DNA of 64,000 nucleotides from Geosiphon pyriformis (lineage: Eukaryota > Glomeromycota > Glomeromycetes > Archaeosporales > Geosiphonaceae). Shown here piece by piece: positions 22,201 through 34,112 of this stretch. Each line of letters begins with the position of its first letter. The stretch's first letter is position 1. The DNA is taken from contig JAAOMT010000441.1 in assembly GCA_016748015.1 (NCBI GenBank), forward strand, positions 100,204 to 164,203. Direction: 5' to 3'. Under the pieces are notes generated by a model that saw nothing but the letters and a program-made list of their open reading frames with translations, did not search any database and was not told where the DNA came from. Both the position numbers and the translations under genes were made by a program.

Positions 22201-23950
22201 TCGTTATCCTTTATAATTTCCAGCTTGTGTTAAAGTGGATTTTTTGAACAATTTTTTGGCTGGTATGGTCTGTATTTTTTCTGGATGTAATTTGTTTTTG
22301 AGTGGCTCTCTGGTCAGTGCTTTTTGTCTCCGTGGTAGTACTCTTTTGTTTTTTGTTTTTGGTGAGCCTGTTTATTGTAAATATGTTACTTCTCTTCAGT
22401 GTTATGGAGTTGCTTTCATGGAGCAATTGCGTGACTGGAATGGTGTTGTTTTTAATTGGAAGATGTTCAAACATTGGAAGCAGTTGAATCTTTGTGGCCC
22501 AGTTTCTTTGTGGTTTAAGTTATCAGTTTGCTTTCTTGTTGGGGTGGATTCTTCATCTGTTTATCCTTAGCTTTTGGATGACTGCTTCTCTTCTAACATT
22601 TTTCAGTCTGAGGGGTTTGGTGTTGTTAGTAATAGTCTCTTAAATGTTGATGCTAGTAATCTGTCTGTGTATATGGATGAGTCTCTTAGTGGGTTGGAGA
22701 CTTTAGGTATAAAAGCTGGTACTGCTGTTTTTTTTGAGGATGTGGATTTAAGTTTGGGTGTGGGGGTGTCTGGTTTGGTTTCTTTAATCATGACAGAGTT
22801 GCAGGCCATTGCTTTGGCTCTTGAGTGTATTCCTTTTTTTTGTCATGTGAATTTGTTCTCAGATAGTCAGGCTGCTTTGAATGCATGCAAGATAGAATCT
22901 GTATTGGTTTGCCTGGATTTTAGAAATTGGTGTTGGATCAAATGTCGCCACATCTTGGATGTTATCCATCATAAAAATTTAGTTGTTAATTGGGTCAAAG
23001 TTAAAGGTCACTCAGGTGTTTTGAACAATAAGCATACTGACAAACTGGCTAAGGATGCTGCATCTTCGAATTGGTTTTTGTCTCACTTGGTTGGCGAGCA
23101 TTTTCTGAGGGCAGGTGGAACTACAGTTTCTGGTAACTCTAGGCACTTTGTTTATGATGTTTTTAGGTTTGTTCATCGAGCACATTATGAAGTTGGTTCT
23201 GGTTTACAGGTTATGACAGACAGCTTGCGTGCTGATATTGATTGGTACAAATCATCTTTGGTTTGGCACCCGGATTCTCACTTAGCTGCTGGTTTTACTA
23301 GCGTGTGGACTGTTGACGTCTGGACATATTTCATGAAGGTTTTCTATCATCAGCTTCCTGTTGCTGTGCATAAATGACTCTATAATAAGTGTTATCCCAG
23401 TGTTGTATATTTGTTCTGTGGTAATGTTGAAGTCTCAGACCACATCTTTTCTTGTCCTTTCGATACTGCTGCACATGCTCAGCTGTTGAATGTTCATGCT
23501 TCTGCTTGGTTGGTGTATTCTGGCTTGTCTCATTCTTTTTCGTGCATTGTACAATTGTTGGCTACTTGTGTTACTGACATGCAAGTTGGCTTTGCTCTGT
23601 GTAAAGGTTTTGTTTTCAAAGAATGATACCATGAATCTGTTGTTGTTTTCAAGGACTCGAACATTGCAAGTCTCAATATTGTGAGTTTTGTGCGTGAGTT
23701 TTGTCTTGCTTTCCGGAAGAATATTTGGTTGGTTTGCACCAAACACCAGGCTTTTATGGAGAAGAAAAATCTAATTTCATGTGATAGTTCTATTCCCAGT
23801 TCAGTTGCTGGCTTTTCTTCAGTGTTTTTGGCTGGTGTGATTAAGTTATTGGAAATTGCAGATGCTTTGGGTGTTGGCTTTGGGTTTCGTAAATCTTGTT
23901 TGTTTTTTTCTGGTATTGGGGACTTGGTCTCTATTAATATAAGTGTATAG
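19274..23950 (+). pseudogene. LINE B ORF2: endonuclease-RT-RNase H, frameshifted and with stops
   Basis: Domains in order: APE endonuclease (TETKLKSN, LSGDFNED intact, FDTDHMTV intact), reverse transcriptase with IPKPYEWESVLTNTHLIALI and AFVDNIIWVG (second Asp of FxDD lost), and RNase H (VYMDESLSG, TELQAIALALE, FSDSQAAL, VKGHSGVLNNKHTDKLAK). The C-terminal Cys/His motif reads LFCGNVEVSDHIFSC. The frame shifts near 20180 and again near 21200, and several stops are present (after LLDV, LQHA and others). The endonuclease looks complete; the RT active site is dead. Confidence 0.85.
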
Positions 23951-24095
23951 TATTGTTCTGATTGACTTGAGTGGCTAGTCATGTGTAGTTAATACATGAT
24001 TCGCACCTAGTTTAGATCATTTATATGATGTATAATACAAGGCCGTGTTTGGACCTCACTTACTAAACATAATAATAATAATAATAAATTATTGT

Positions 24096-25775
24096 TTACT
24101 ATTATTTTTTTTTGGTAACTAAAACTATAATTTTATTTATGTTTTTTTTAAAAATAAATATTAATTAGATAATCTTTTTAAATCTATTTACTATTATAAA
24201 TAATTTTTAAATAATTAATATTTTTACTATAGTGCTTTTTATTATTATTAACAAATTAATATTTAAAACATAAAATTTTTTAACAAGTATTTTTATTTTT
24301 TTCTTAATTATCTTAAATTTAATTTACTTTTTTTTAAAACAATAAGTTAATATAAAAAAAATTCACTTTTTTATTCTTTATATTAAAATCAATTATATCA
24401 AAAAAAATTTTATTCAACTTATTAGTATTTATTTTTTTTATTTTAAAGTATTTATTTAAAAATTCAAAAAAATTTTATATTTATTATTTATTATATATCT
24501 ATTATTAATTATTAAAAAATTTACTATTTTTTTGTTAAATTTGTATTTATGTTTTTAAATTGATTAAAACTAATACTACTTAAAAATATTTTTAATTTTA
24601 AATTTATTTTATTGTTTAAATATTTAATATTACTAACTAAAACTTTTGGTTTTTGTAATAAGTTATTATTAATAAAATCAAAAACAATGCTTTTAGCAAA
24701 CTTTTTTTTGTTATATTACCACTTATAGTAACTGTTAAATTTAAAACAAAAGAGTTTATATTTTGTAAAATAATAAAAAACATAAAAAAATAAAAACAAA
24801 AAACTTTTTTGTAAAATTTTAAGTATTTTTTTTTACAGTCAAAAAATTAATATTTTTAATAAATAATTTATTAATAAAAACCATAATTGTTTTTAAAGTA
24901 TTTTATTTAAATTTATTGAAAATTTTTACTATTTTTTAAATTAAAACTTGTTTTTTTATTAAGTTTAAAATATGTTTTTTAATATTAGTTTTAATATTTT
25001 TATTTTTTTTAATATTGTTTAAATTTTTTAAAAAATACATTATTAATTTTTTTAGAATTTTTAATTTTTTGCTTATTTTTTTTGGTTTTTAAAACCAAAA
25101 TATTTTTTAATATTTATATTACTTTTTTTTAATTTTTTTTAAATATATTACTATTAAAACCAATAGTTGTCAATTTTCAAAAAATAATTTATTATTAGAT
25201 AAATTAATATTATTATAAGATAGAAAAGTAAAATATAATTTTTTCTTAAATTTATTAGGTTTTTTAAAAAAAAAAAAGTTTTTGTTAATTTATATATATT
25301 ATTAATATTTAATATTAATTTTAAAATTTTACGCATTTATTTATAATTATTATAACTGTTTGCCCATTTTAAAATTATAATATAAACAAAATTAAAAATA
25401 TTTGATTAAGTAATATATTTTTTGTATATATATTTTTTTAATAATAATTAATTTTAAAACTAAGTTGTATTTAGAAAATAATAAAATAATAAAAAAGAAT
25501 TGTTAACTATATTAAATATTAAAAAATTTTGGCATATATTACAAAAAATTACAATTTTATAAATAAATTTTCAGTTATTAAAATGGAAAAACCACATATA
25601 TTGAAAGTTGGTTTTGTTCTTATTGCTTTGCATTAAAAACATGAGTGACAATAATGACATTAGCATTTTAAAAAATTACAAAGTAATAACGTGTGCTGCC
25701 ATAACTTGGTGGCGGTGTAACTAATAAACCAATTTTTTTTTGTACATATGTCAAAACAAATTTTAAGGCACCAAC
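24096..25775. other. A/T-only block downstream of LINE B
   Basis: Sequence is almost entirely A and T with very few G or C for about 1.4 kb, then slightly more mixed after 25560. No open frame is meaningful here. By comparison with 8.9-10.1 kb, where remnants can still be matched, I suspect a fully decayed transposable element, but no alignment is visible. Confidence 0.45.
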
Positions 25776-25783
25776 ATTTTCTA

Positions 25784-25822
25784 CAGGCGTGTGCCTGTGC
25801 GCCTGTGCACCTGTGCACCTTC
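25784..25822. repeat. Short tandem repeat of an 8-bp (a/g)cctgtgc unit
   Basis: Four imperfect copies of gcctgtgc/acctgtgc in a row. It lies just upstream of the CT microsatellite and about 600 bp before the GH17 start codon. Confidence 0.7.
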
Positions 25823-25867
25823 TTTATTTAAAAGAGCTTGTAGCTTTTTACATTTTACCTCGCACCT

Positions 25868-25982
25868 TTCCCTTACTTATTTCCTTCCTTTCTTCCTTCC
25901 TTTCTTTCTTCCTTCCTTCCTTCTTTCCTTCCTTCCTTCCTTTCTTCCTTTCTTCCCTCCTTCCTTCCTTTCTTCCCTCTAT
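25868..25982. repeat. Pyrimidine microsatellite (CCTT/CTTT)n
   Basis: About 115 bases of nearly uninterrupted C and T in ccttccttt-type units on the plus strand. It creates spurious Phe/Leu/Pro/Ser-rich frames at 25789-26064. It sits in the promoter-proximal region of the GH17 gene. Confidence 0.85.
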
Positions 25983-26402
25983 TCATCATCCACCCACTAT
26001 CACAACCACTCTTTCCAAGGCCTTCCCATCACTTTTTATCATTACTCTTTCTTTCTCTAGTTAAAGCCGTCGTTTTTCCACAAGATTTTTCTCATCCTTT
26101 CCTTTTTTATTTGGGTCTGTTTTCGCTACTCTTATTATGTATTATCTTGATTGTTCTTTAGCCTAGATTACTTTATTATCGATTCTTTTCGGGTAAATGC
26201 TTCTTAGCAATTAAACGATTTCAGTCTAAACTTTTGATACTTGAGTACATATATTTTCTCATTAAAACTTTGAACCGAAATTTTTCCTTTAGCATCACAT
26301 AGAGGTGAGTTTCAAGTCTCGCGAGATTGAATGGCAAGACCAATTTCTTTTGTTCTCTAGTTGACTAATTCATTTTCTGAAGCCTCACTACAGTTCTAAA
26401 AA

Positions 26403-27765
26403 ATGGTAGATCCAAATTCCAGTGATTGGCTTCAAGCCCAACAGCGTACTACTCGAAGGACTCGATGGACTCGATTTGCCATCATCATCGTATTAGCGAT
26501 TATTATTGTTGGGGTTGGGTACGCACTTACACATAAATCTAGCAAGAATTCTGAATTAAATAGTAGTGACACAAATACTCAAAATTTGGGTAGCACTAAT
26601 GGACCATTAAGCAGTGGACAGAGTACAAATAAGAATAGTAGTAGCTCTAATTCTTCTAGTCATATATCGCTAAACACATCAAATCAAACTTTTCTGACTT
26701 GGGATAAAAAGCCCGTTAATCTGCAAATAACTCCGAATCCTGCGTTCAAAAAGTCATTTTACGGATTGAATTATGGACCGGTTAATGCTACTTTTCCGTG
26801 GTGCACTAATACTTTAGGCGATGTGATTGAGGACATAAAAGTTTTGTCTCAATTGACAAATCGGATTAGACTTTATGGAATGGATTGTAACGCGGCTAAT
26901 CAAACGATTATGGCGATCAAATTGTTGAACTTGAAGATGACAGTAATCCCTACCATTTGGATCGACAATAACATGACAACCTATGAAAGGCAATATAATG
27001 ATTTATTCAATAATTTGAAGGAACATGGGTTTAGCTATATCGAAGGAATCTCTGTAGGAAATGAAGGTATTTTGAGCTTTATTGATTTGGAATAATTTAT
27101 AATCAGATAATCAACCACAATTCCAATTTCCGTTTGATTGGGTTTTTCAATTTTAAAACCGAAAATTGATTCAAGACTGAAATCAAATCAACTACATTAC
27201 TTTTATAGTTGTTTTCCGAAAAGAGATTCCAACCTCAGACCTCTATGCACGCATAGCTGATGTCCGTAAAAAGGTCCTAGCGATGCCTGGTGCGCCACAA
27301 AACATCCCCATTTTTACATCTGACATCGGATCTAATGTAGACCAAGCATTTGTCTCGGCTACTGACGTGATTTTTGCTAACATACATCCTTATTTTGGTG
27401 GGGTTACAGCTGATCAGGCAGCCCAATGGACCTTTAACTTTTTCGAAGAGTTTGATGTCGCACCAGCAAGCAAACAAAAGAAATTAGCAGTAATGTCCGA
27501 AGTTGGCTGGGCGACTAGAGGAGATAAGGACAAAGAAGCAGTCCCATCCATTCCAAATCTTAAAATCTTTTTGGATACTTTCATTTGTGCTGCAAATAAG
27601 AAAGGCTATCGCTATTATTATTTCGAATCATTTGATACCCCATGGAAAGAAGAGCGTTTCACTGTGCTAGAAGGTGCCTGGGGTCTCTTTTCACCAGATC
27701 GAGTACTTAAACCTGGTCTTACCATTCCTGATTGTCCACCTACCGTTCCAAATCTCAGAACATAA
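26403..27765 (+). CDS. GH17 family glucan endo-1,3-beta-glucosidase-like protein, type II membrane anchored
   Basis: Predicted to cleave or remodel beta-1,3-glucan at the cell surface. Two exons, 26403-27066 and 27209-27765, split by a 142-nt GT-AG intron, give 406 residues. Residues 1-24 are cytosolic-like and basic (QQRTTRRTRWTR). Residues 25-42 are a membrane segment (FAIIIVLAIIIVGVGYAL). A Ser/Asn/Thr-rich linker runs to about 100, and the GH17 barrel starts at FYGLNYGP. The putative acid/base Glu221 is in SVGNE, exactly at the intron junction. The nucleophile Glu319 is in MSEVGWAT. NIHPYFGG and YYYFESFDTPWK are further GH17 signatures. It has a signal anchor and no GPI site, resembling the anchored GH17 proteins of filamentous fungi. 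The catalytic residues are intact, and activity is inferred from that. Confidence 0.92.
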
Positions 27766-28956
27766 AATTTTGCAATATTAGTGTATATGTTGACATAGTT
27801 CGAGATTTTTGATCATTGCATAGATTACCAATTTTTGCTGCTTTCATCCACTTTTAATTTTTTAATATGATTTCTGGTTAAATCATTTATTTTAACAATC
27901 AAGCTTTTGAAAAATTAAAATGTATTTATTGGTAACAATATTATGTTTGTTTTTGGTTTATTATATTGTTTGTATTTGTTTTCTGCATTTTTTGTTTATT
28001 TAACTTTGCTGTAATTTCAAAAAATACATCAATAAATATTATTATTTTATAAAAAGTTGGCAAATATAAATTGTATTAACAAGTTTATTTTTTAAAAATA
28101 TAATTTTGTTTAAAGTTAAAAAAAACCATTGTTTTGAATTAAAACCCTGGCATAAATAAATAACACGAATCACGTTTTTTAGGTAAGCCTTGTGGTGTAT
28201 TTGTTGCATCATGGTGATTATAAATTTGTTTTCGCTTGAGTTAATTAAAAATAAATAGGTGAAATCATTTTTGGATGGCCCATTTTTTGTCCGCTCCCAT
28301 TCTTCACATGGCTTTGCGATGTTCTTGACCCCCTCCTGCCATTTCTCTTTTTTTTTCCCACAACTAACAATGATATCTGCAAGTTGTTTCGTGTATTTGG
28401 TGAAAGAGATCACAGTTTTATCGGGTACCTAAGACAACACTAAAAAATTATTCAGGAATCCAAAAAATAAAAAGCAAAATTAAAAACCTAAATGAGAAAC
28501 AAGGCAGAAGAATAATCCCCTGTCGTGTTTGTTCATTTTTTTGTGGCACCCATTTCCAGATTAAACATACAATCAATAAAGGAAGTGATCGTAACGTTCG
28601 CATTTGATGAATACTTTTATCTCATTTTTCAATTTTTAAAAATTTAATAAATCTAATATTTACCGTACACTAGATTTTGTTGATTTCCAATTGTCTTGAA
28701 ACTCAATGAAAAATGAATGGCATTGACAATCCCAAGATTTCCATCGAACTACCCCAAAATTGCCACTTTGCAATGGATTGAAAATAGAAGATACTCATAC
28801 TAATAGCACCAAATTTAATACTACTCGTACATAACAGATAAAGTAAATACAATAGTACATTGCTCACTAAACATAGAGAATCAAGAATTATCCTTGTCAC
28901 AAAATATTTTTAAGAGTAACGTTAAGCCCGTGTGCACGATGATAGTAATTCTGTAA
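27766..28956. other. Intergenic, convergent 3' flanks
   Basis: AT-rich spacer between the 3' ends of the GH17 and trihelix genes. A 123-codon minus-strand frame at 28042-28413 has a charged N-terminal half but no recognisable family and no splice link to the trihelix gene, which already has a proper stop at 28957. I do not call it a gene. Confidence 0.45.
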
Positions 28957-30697
28957 TTATTCTTTTTTCATGTCAGAATGAATTTCTTTCAAAACCTGGA
29001 TAAAACTATTGAAGGCCTCTACAATTTCTTGCCTGAATTCATCACTCCTGCGTTGGTATTCCTCCCATCGTTCTCGCTCTTCCTTTTTCCTTTCCTGTTC
29101 TTCTCTATGTTGTTTTTCCAAAAGTTCCAATAATTTTTCGACATGTGTCCTTGAATTTTTCTTTCTGCGTTTATCCATCCCAGTCCCTGATCCTCCAGTA
29201 CTAGATGATGTTCTTTCATCCATGTTTAATATCGCTTCAGCTGCGGCACGTTTCAAAGCAATTGTCCCATTGGGATTAATACCATGTTGTGAAGACTCAG
29301 CAATAGGTGGTGACGTTGTTGCCGAATCCAAAGAAAAAAATGAAGATTCAAACCCAATTGACGGCATAGGTACTCGATCAATGGGAGTACTCTCTGGAGG
29401 GACATGATCAGGCATCATAGATGTAGGTTGATCATAATTCGTTATTGTTGATGATGATGATGATGTCGAGGAAGCACGACTAAAATATGTTGCAGTTTTC
29501 TCCTCATAAGAATTACCATTGGACTGGTGATGATTTTCATCCTCAACGATTAACTTTATCTCGTCGTTATACTCAAAAAGTACTGGAGTAACTCCCGGTT
29601 GCCCGTTACGCTGTTTAGTTGCTTTATATCGGCAAAACAATCTTTCCCATTGTTGCTAAATCAACAAGAAATATTGAAAAAAATAACAATGAAGAAATAA
29701 TTGATTTTAAAAATATATAATTTTATCGAAATATATTGGCGATCATCTTTGGCACTGAGGATTTTTAAGGTTATACCTGACATGAACGTTTACTCCTTTC
29801 CGGATAATTTCTATTATGTTCTTCCACTACTCTATCCCATAATTCCCCCTTTTGATTATTCGTACACGCTGCCTGAATGCTTTGATAATAACGATTCATC
29901 GTATTCAAAAAATATTTCGTCTCAGTGTGACTCCAAACCCGTCGTGCTGTCACTTTTTTTGGCGTTTCAATTGGCACTCCATCAGGTTGCATTATTAAGC
30001 CTGGTAATGATATTGTGTTTGTGATATTTTGCTGCTGCTCTTGTACCTGTCTTAATGGGTTACTTTTTTGCTGCTCATCGTCTAGTGGTTGCTCTTGCTG
30101 CTGAATGTGCTGCTCTGACTTTTGTTCCTGATGTTCTAGTTGCTGAAAGTGTTCCAACCCGGTCTGCTGCATTTGTGATTGTCTTTCTTGTTCTCGTACC
30201 TGTAGCTCATGTGTTTCTTGTTGTTGTTGCTGATCTTGGATTTCTCTTTGTTGTTGCTGATAACGTTGTTGCTCGTGTTGTGACTGCTCTCGCTGTTGAG
30301 CGCGTTGTCCATTATGATGGTTTTGATAATGATTCTGTTGGTAATGATTCTGTTGGGGACACAAACGAACACTCCGAGGGGGAGTGTCCAATGACATTGG
30401 TGTAGCTGTTGATATTACTGGCACTGGAGAATTCCTTGGGGACATACAAGGTTTTTGCTCCTTTATATGCCGTGTTGTCATCATTGACATAGTGTTCGTT
30501 GCATTAGAAAACGTGTAAGGTGTTATTCCATCGAAAGTAACTCCTGTAAGCGGTGGTCTTGACAAAAAACGTTGCCCGCCATTATGATACATGTAGCCGA
30601 GAAGAGGAGGTGTTTGGGAGGATAGTGCGGCAGCAGCCGCAACTGCTGTTTGATTTTCCCAGAGTACGAGTGGTGGGGGTTGTCTAGCATTGGCCAT
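28957..30697 (-). CDS. Trihelix / Myb-SANT-like DNA-binding regulator with poly-Gln region
   Basis: Putative transcription factor, 539 residues from exons 30697-29777 and 29655-28957, with a 121-nt GT-AG intron inside the DNA-binding domain. Residues 1-120 are Pro/Ala/Ser-rich. About 125-235 is a Gln/His/Glu-rich low-complexity tract (runs such as RYQQQQREIQDQQQQQ), typical of activation regions. About 252-325 is the Myb/SANT-like (trihelix) domain, with the spaced tryptophans RRVWSHTETKYFL, GELWDRVV and, after the intron, QQWERLFCRYKA. The C-terminus has a basic stretch (DKRRKKNSR), possibly a nuclear signal, and a long charged coiled coil (EKLLELLEKQHREEQERKK). The DNA target is unknown. 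The family call is firm because both splice sides complete the domain. Confidence 0.88.
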
Positions 30698-31412
30698 AGT
30701 TCTTCGTTAGCTTTTCAAAAGTGAAACTTGGGAAGGGTCTGCTCGCGAAATTTCTTAGTGGACGCGTTCTCCACTATGTGAACTCATAATTTTATTGGAA
30801 GATTCCACGTGGTTTAAGTATGACGACACGTAGAGTTTTCCCAATTTACGCCATCCAGGCCAGGGATCCTGGTTCCGCATAATTCTGAAAGGAAGGGATT
30901 TCGCGAGGACCAAAATAAATGAGTATGTTTTTTATAAGATCTACATTGCGGGTGATTTACTATTTACAAACAAACAAACAAACGAGCAATCCAAACTTGT
31001 TGAAAACAACCTGGGCATTAATTTAGTTAAAATTTAAAAAGATCAAGCAAAATTATAATGCAAATTTTTGTATTAATTTTCATATTTCTTTATTTATAAA
31101 TTATATATATTTTTATTGTTTAATAAGTGTGATTCAATTATTATCTACTAAAATACAATAATAAATACTTTAAAATAAATATAACTTATATGTAACCAAT
31201 AAAATTATGTAAAAATTAAAATAATAACTAAAATTTTTTTTTAAATATTACCAAATTAATAGTATTCTTAAAAAACAGAAAAAATTAGCTTAATTTTTAA
31301 AATTAGATAATTTAATAATAAATTAGTTAAAATTACATATAAAAACATGGATTAATAGATTTGTAACAATCTCGGAAAAGCACGTGATTTAATATTGTGA
31401 CACGCGACTTTG
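30698..31412. other. Upstream region of the trihelix gene
   Basis: The first ~250 bp are moderately mixed and likely promoter sequence. A short caaa tetranucleotide run (about 30970-30985) follows. From about 31020 the sequence becomes very AT-rich with no coding stretch. Confidence 0.45.
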
Positions 31413-31487
31413 TTTGTTTCGTCGATCACTGCGCCGTATCTAGCACGTGTAACATGTGATATGTGGCGCAGTGATCGACGAAACAAA
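31413..31487. repeat. Perfect 23-bp GC-rich inverted repeat with 29-nt spacer
   Basis: The left arm 31413-31435 (starts tttgtttcgtcgatcac) and the right arm 31465-31487 (starts ggcgcagtgatcgacg) are perfect reverse complements. The spacer contains the imperfect palindrome cacgtgtaacatgtg. The arms are much richer in G and C than the surrounding A/T sequence. There is no coding potential. The palindrome could be a foldback/MITE remnant, a hairpin RNA or a protein-binding palindrome; I cannot tell which. Confidence 0.8.
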
Positions 31488-32135
31488 ATCTGTTTTAAAT
31501 TATGTAATATTAATTCTTTTTATTGGTTAAAAATAAATTATATATATTATATCACATGGTTTTTGAATTTAACATGTGTTATTTATATATTGTAATACAA
31601 AAACACATCAAAATTTTTGGTATAACTGCTTTTATTTTTGTACAATAAAAGTTTTTTTTGTTTTAAACAATGTCTAAATTATAAAAAAAACTTATATACT
31701 ATGAATATAAACATAAAAATTTGAGTATAAACTATAAATTCTAATGTATTAAAGACAACAGATTATGCAAAATTTAACTCTTTAAACTATTTTAAATAAT
31801 ATTTACTTGAATATATCAATTAGTAATATAGTTAATAGTATATTAGCAATTTTAAATATGATATTTTATATGTTATGTATTATATTAAAGTTAATATTTT
31901 GGTATAAATATAGAGCAAAAAAAAATAACCAGTTTATTTTTAAAAAAATATATATATATATGTTTAGTAAAAGACCATGTGTTAAAAAACTAAAATTATT
32001 TTTATTTTAATTTAGAACTTATTTCTAATATAAAACTAACTAATTAATTCTAAAATCATATTAGTGAAAACCTATTCCAATTAATTAACCAAGTGCCTAT
32101 AAATAAAGATAAAATCTTTGGTTAAAATTTCAATT
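31488..32135. other. AT-rich intergenic stretch before the Mutator-like locus
   Basis: Very AT-rich, with only chance frames (for example 31807-32010). It may contain the 5' terminal part of the Mutator-like element, but no terminal inverted repeat was found. Confidence 0.4.
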
Positions 32136-32473
32136 ATATTTAATATCAGATTTTTTTATATTTATTTAGCTGTAAAACTTTGCATTAGTTATGCTTTTGA
32201 AACATAAAAAAATGTCAATATAATTATAAAAACCTATAGTAAACAACAAGAATTTAAAGTTATCCAAAAGAAATTAGAATAATATTTAAACAGCAGCATT
32301 AAACATCACACTTTTGAATGCAAATTTAGCAGCCAATATAAACCAATAAAAAGATTAACATTTAAAATTATCAAAATATTAAATCAAAACATCAAAAATA
32401 TAATTAGCATATCAATGTCAACTGTATTAAAAACTTATACAAAATAACTCTTATTACTCTTAACAATACACAC

Positions 32474-33452
32474 TATTACCAGACAAAATTAGAGATATTG
32501 TTTAGCATGAAATTACTCTTATAACTCTTATCATTAATTAGCATATATTATTATTTCAAATCATCACTTATTACATTAGCAAAATGTCTGAAATTATCAT
32601 TTAACTAATAACCCAATTTGTATATAACACAAATGTAACCTAAGTACAATGATCAATTATGCAATACCCTGAAATATGTAACATTCAAAAGTTCACTGAA
32701 ATTTGTAGAAATTTGTCGAAATAATTGATAGTTCACTGAAATATCTAATAGTTCACAGAAATAACTTGTAGTTCACCGAAATGTATCTTTAGTTCAGCAA
32801 AATTGTAGAAAAGAGCAAAGTTCAAGTTCATAGAATAGTGTTACGACAAGTTGTATAAAAGAAGAGTTTTTCTCTTTGAGAAAATGTATCTTACTTTAGA
32901 TTTATTACTTAGAACCATTCCTATACACACAAAAAGAAATAAATATCAAATAATTCAAAAAACCAAATTCTTTAATTATTGCACTTGAAAAATCCTCAAA
33001 ACCCAACTAACGTTTTAAAATTGATTAGCTACCAATTTCAATAATCTGTTAATGACTCCAGGCCTGGATAGAAAAACATTTTCCTTGATAAAATCCTATT
33101 TCTTTTATATTTCTTTTATTTTTTTTTCTTTTCTTATTACAATCATTAAGGTAGCCTACAGACGAGATTCCTGTAGAAGAGTTGACTTTCACAGCAAAGT
33201 AACTACACATTTTTAGTGAGCTTTCAGACAAGCAATTCCTGGGAAAGAGTTGACGTTTACTACAACGTAACTATATAAAGTAACTGGCAAGGAATTGGCC
33301 ATTCTACTTATAAGCCCAGCAGTTCAAATTATAGGAGATAATTTGAAGATAAATTCAGTTACTGGAGGTTTAACCACATCCAAAAAACGTGAATTTACAG
33401 TAAACAAGCATCGACAACATTTAAAAAAAGAGACCAAAAACCTCTGGTAACA
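32474..33452 (+). mobile_element. Solo LTR 1 (979 bp) inside the MULE gene
   Basis: It begins tattaccag (ancestral tgttaccag) and ends ctggtaaca, an inverted terminal pair of LTR type. It is flanked by ACAC on both sides (32470-32473 and 33453-33456), as expected for a 4-bp target duplication. It aligns along its whole length with 38272-39237. Inside are several imperfect copies of tagttcac(t/c)gaaat at 32687-32800 and a TATA-like tataaaa at 32854-32860, which favours plus orientation. No internal coding region is attached, since MULE sequence resumes directly, so it is a solo LTR from recombination. Confidence 0.8.
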
Positions 33453-33957
33453 ACACAATCATTCATTATATTTTAATACTAAAAAATATGTTTTAATATA
33501 TTGAAAATTTTCAGATAATATTCTTTAGAAAATCTAATTTTTCATAAAATATACAAATTTATTAATTACTATCCAAAAAAAATTATTAAAAGTAAAATTT
33601 CTAACAGCATCTATTCTTAATTGTGACTTTACAAATGCAATACAAAGATTTAAAATTCATAATAACAAAAAACACAATACATTTTGCTTGTTGACAACCC
33701 ATATAAATTGCAAATTAAATGATCTCAAATAGGTTATAAAGTTTAAAATTAATGAAAATTAGCTTATTTGTACATTTTAAATGTTTCTTGTACAAGTTGT
33801 TTTTTGGTTAGAGTACTATAATATTGTTTTAAATAACAATATAACAAAAACCAACTGTTATTAGATACCACTTTTTTTTTTCTTATTGTAAATAATAATA
33901 TAAAATTCTGCTTTATTGTACAAGTTTTTGTATTAAATAAAACTACTAAATCATATA

Positions 33958-33980
33958 CAGTGAACTCTTTTTATAATCAC
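33958..33980 (+). repeat. Left terminal inverted repeat of the Tigger-like element
   Basis: Starts cagtgaactctttttataa. It is preceded by the TA target duplicate and pairs with 38197-38219 with three mismatches (two transitions and one transversion). Confidence 0.85.
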
Positions 33981-34112
33981 ATCTTTTAGTCAGCACATTT
34001 GTGGTAACTATAGAGAGATAAAACTATAAAAAAATAATTAATATCTTATCACATAATCTATATATTATATGCATAATATAATAACTAATTATATATATTT
34101 TATTTAAAAAAG

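Larger units (their letters stand above)
17245..24095 (+). mobile_element. Full-length non-LTR retrotransposon (LINE), copy B
   Basis: Plus-strand LINE: pyrimidine-rich 5' start (aatttcttcctttctttct), ORF1 17316-19277, ORF2 19274-23950, conserved 3' end at 23967-24065 and an (AAT)n tail at about 24068-24090. Its ORFs and 3' end group it with copies C and E. ORF2 has two frameshifts and about ten stops. A less AT-rich island just upstream (17195-17235) may be the last of the pre-insertion sequence. Confidence 0.9.

Noticed and set aside
25789-26064. Two overlapping 90-codon open frames rich in Phe, Leu, Pro and Ser
   Set aside because: They are translations of the CT microsatellite and have no protein-like features.
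28042-28413. 123-codon minus-strand frame downstream of the trihelix gene
   Set aside because: The N-terminal half looks charged and gene-like, but no family is recognisable, and it cannot join the trihelix gene, which ends properly at 28957.
29009-29407. 132-codon plus-strand frame (and 30055-30405)
   Set aside because: They are antisense shadows of the trihelix gene, mirroring its Gln/Ser-rich codons.
32687-32700. Shared octamer gttcactg in LTR 1 and in the Tigger-like terminal repeat
   Set aside because: Only 8-10 bases match and the contexts differ; treated as coincidence.
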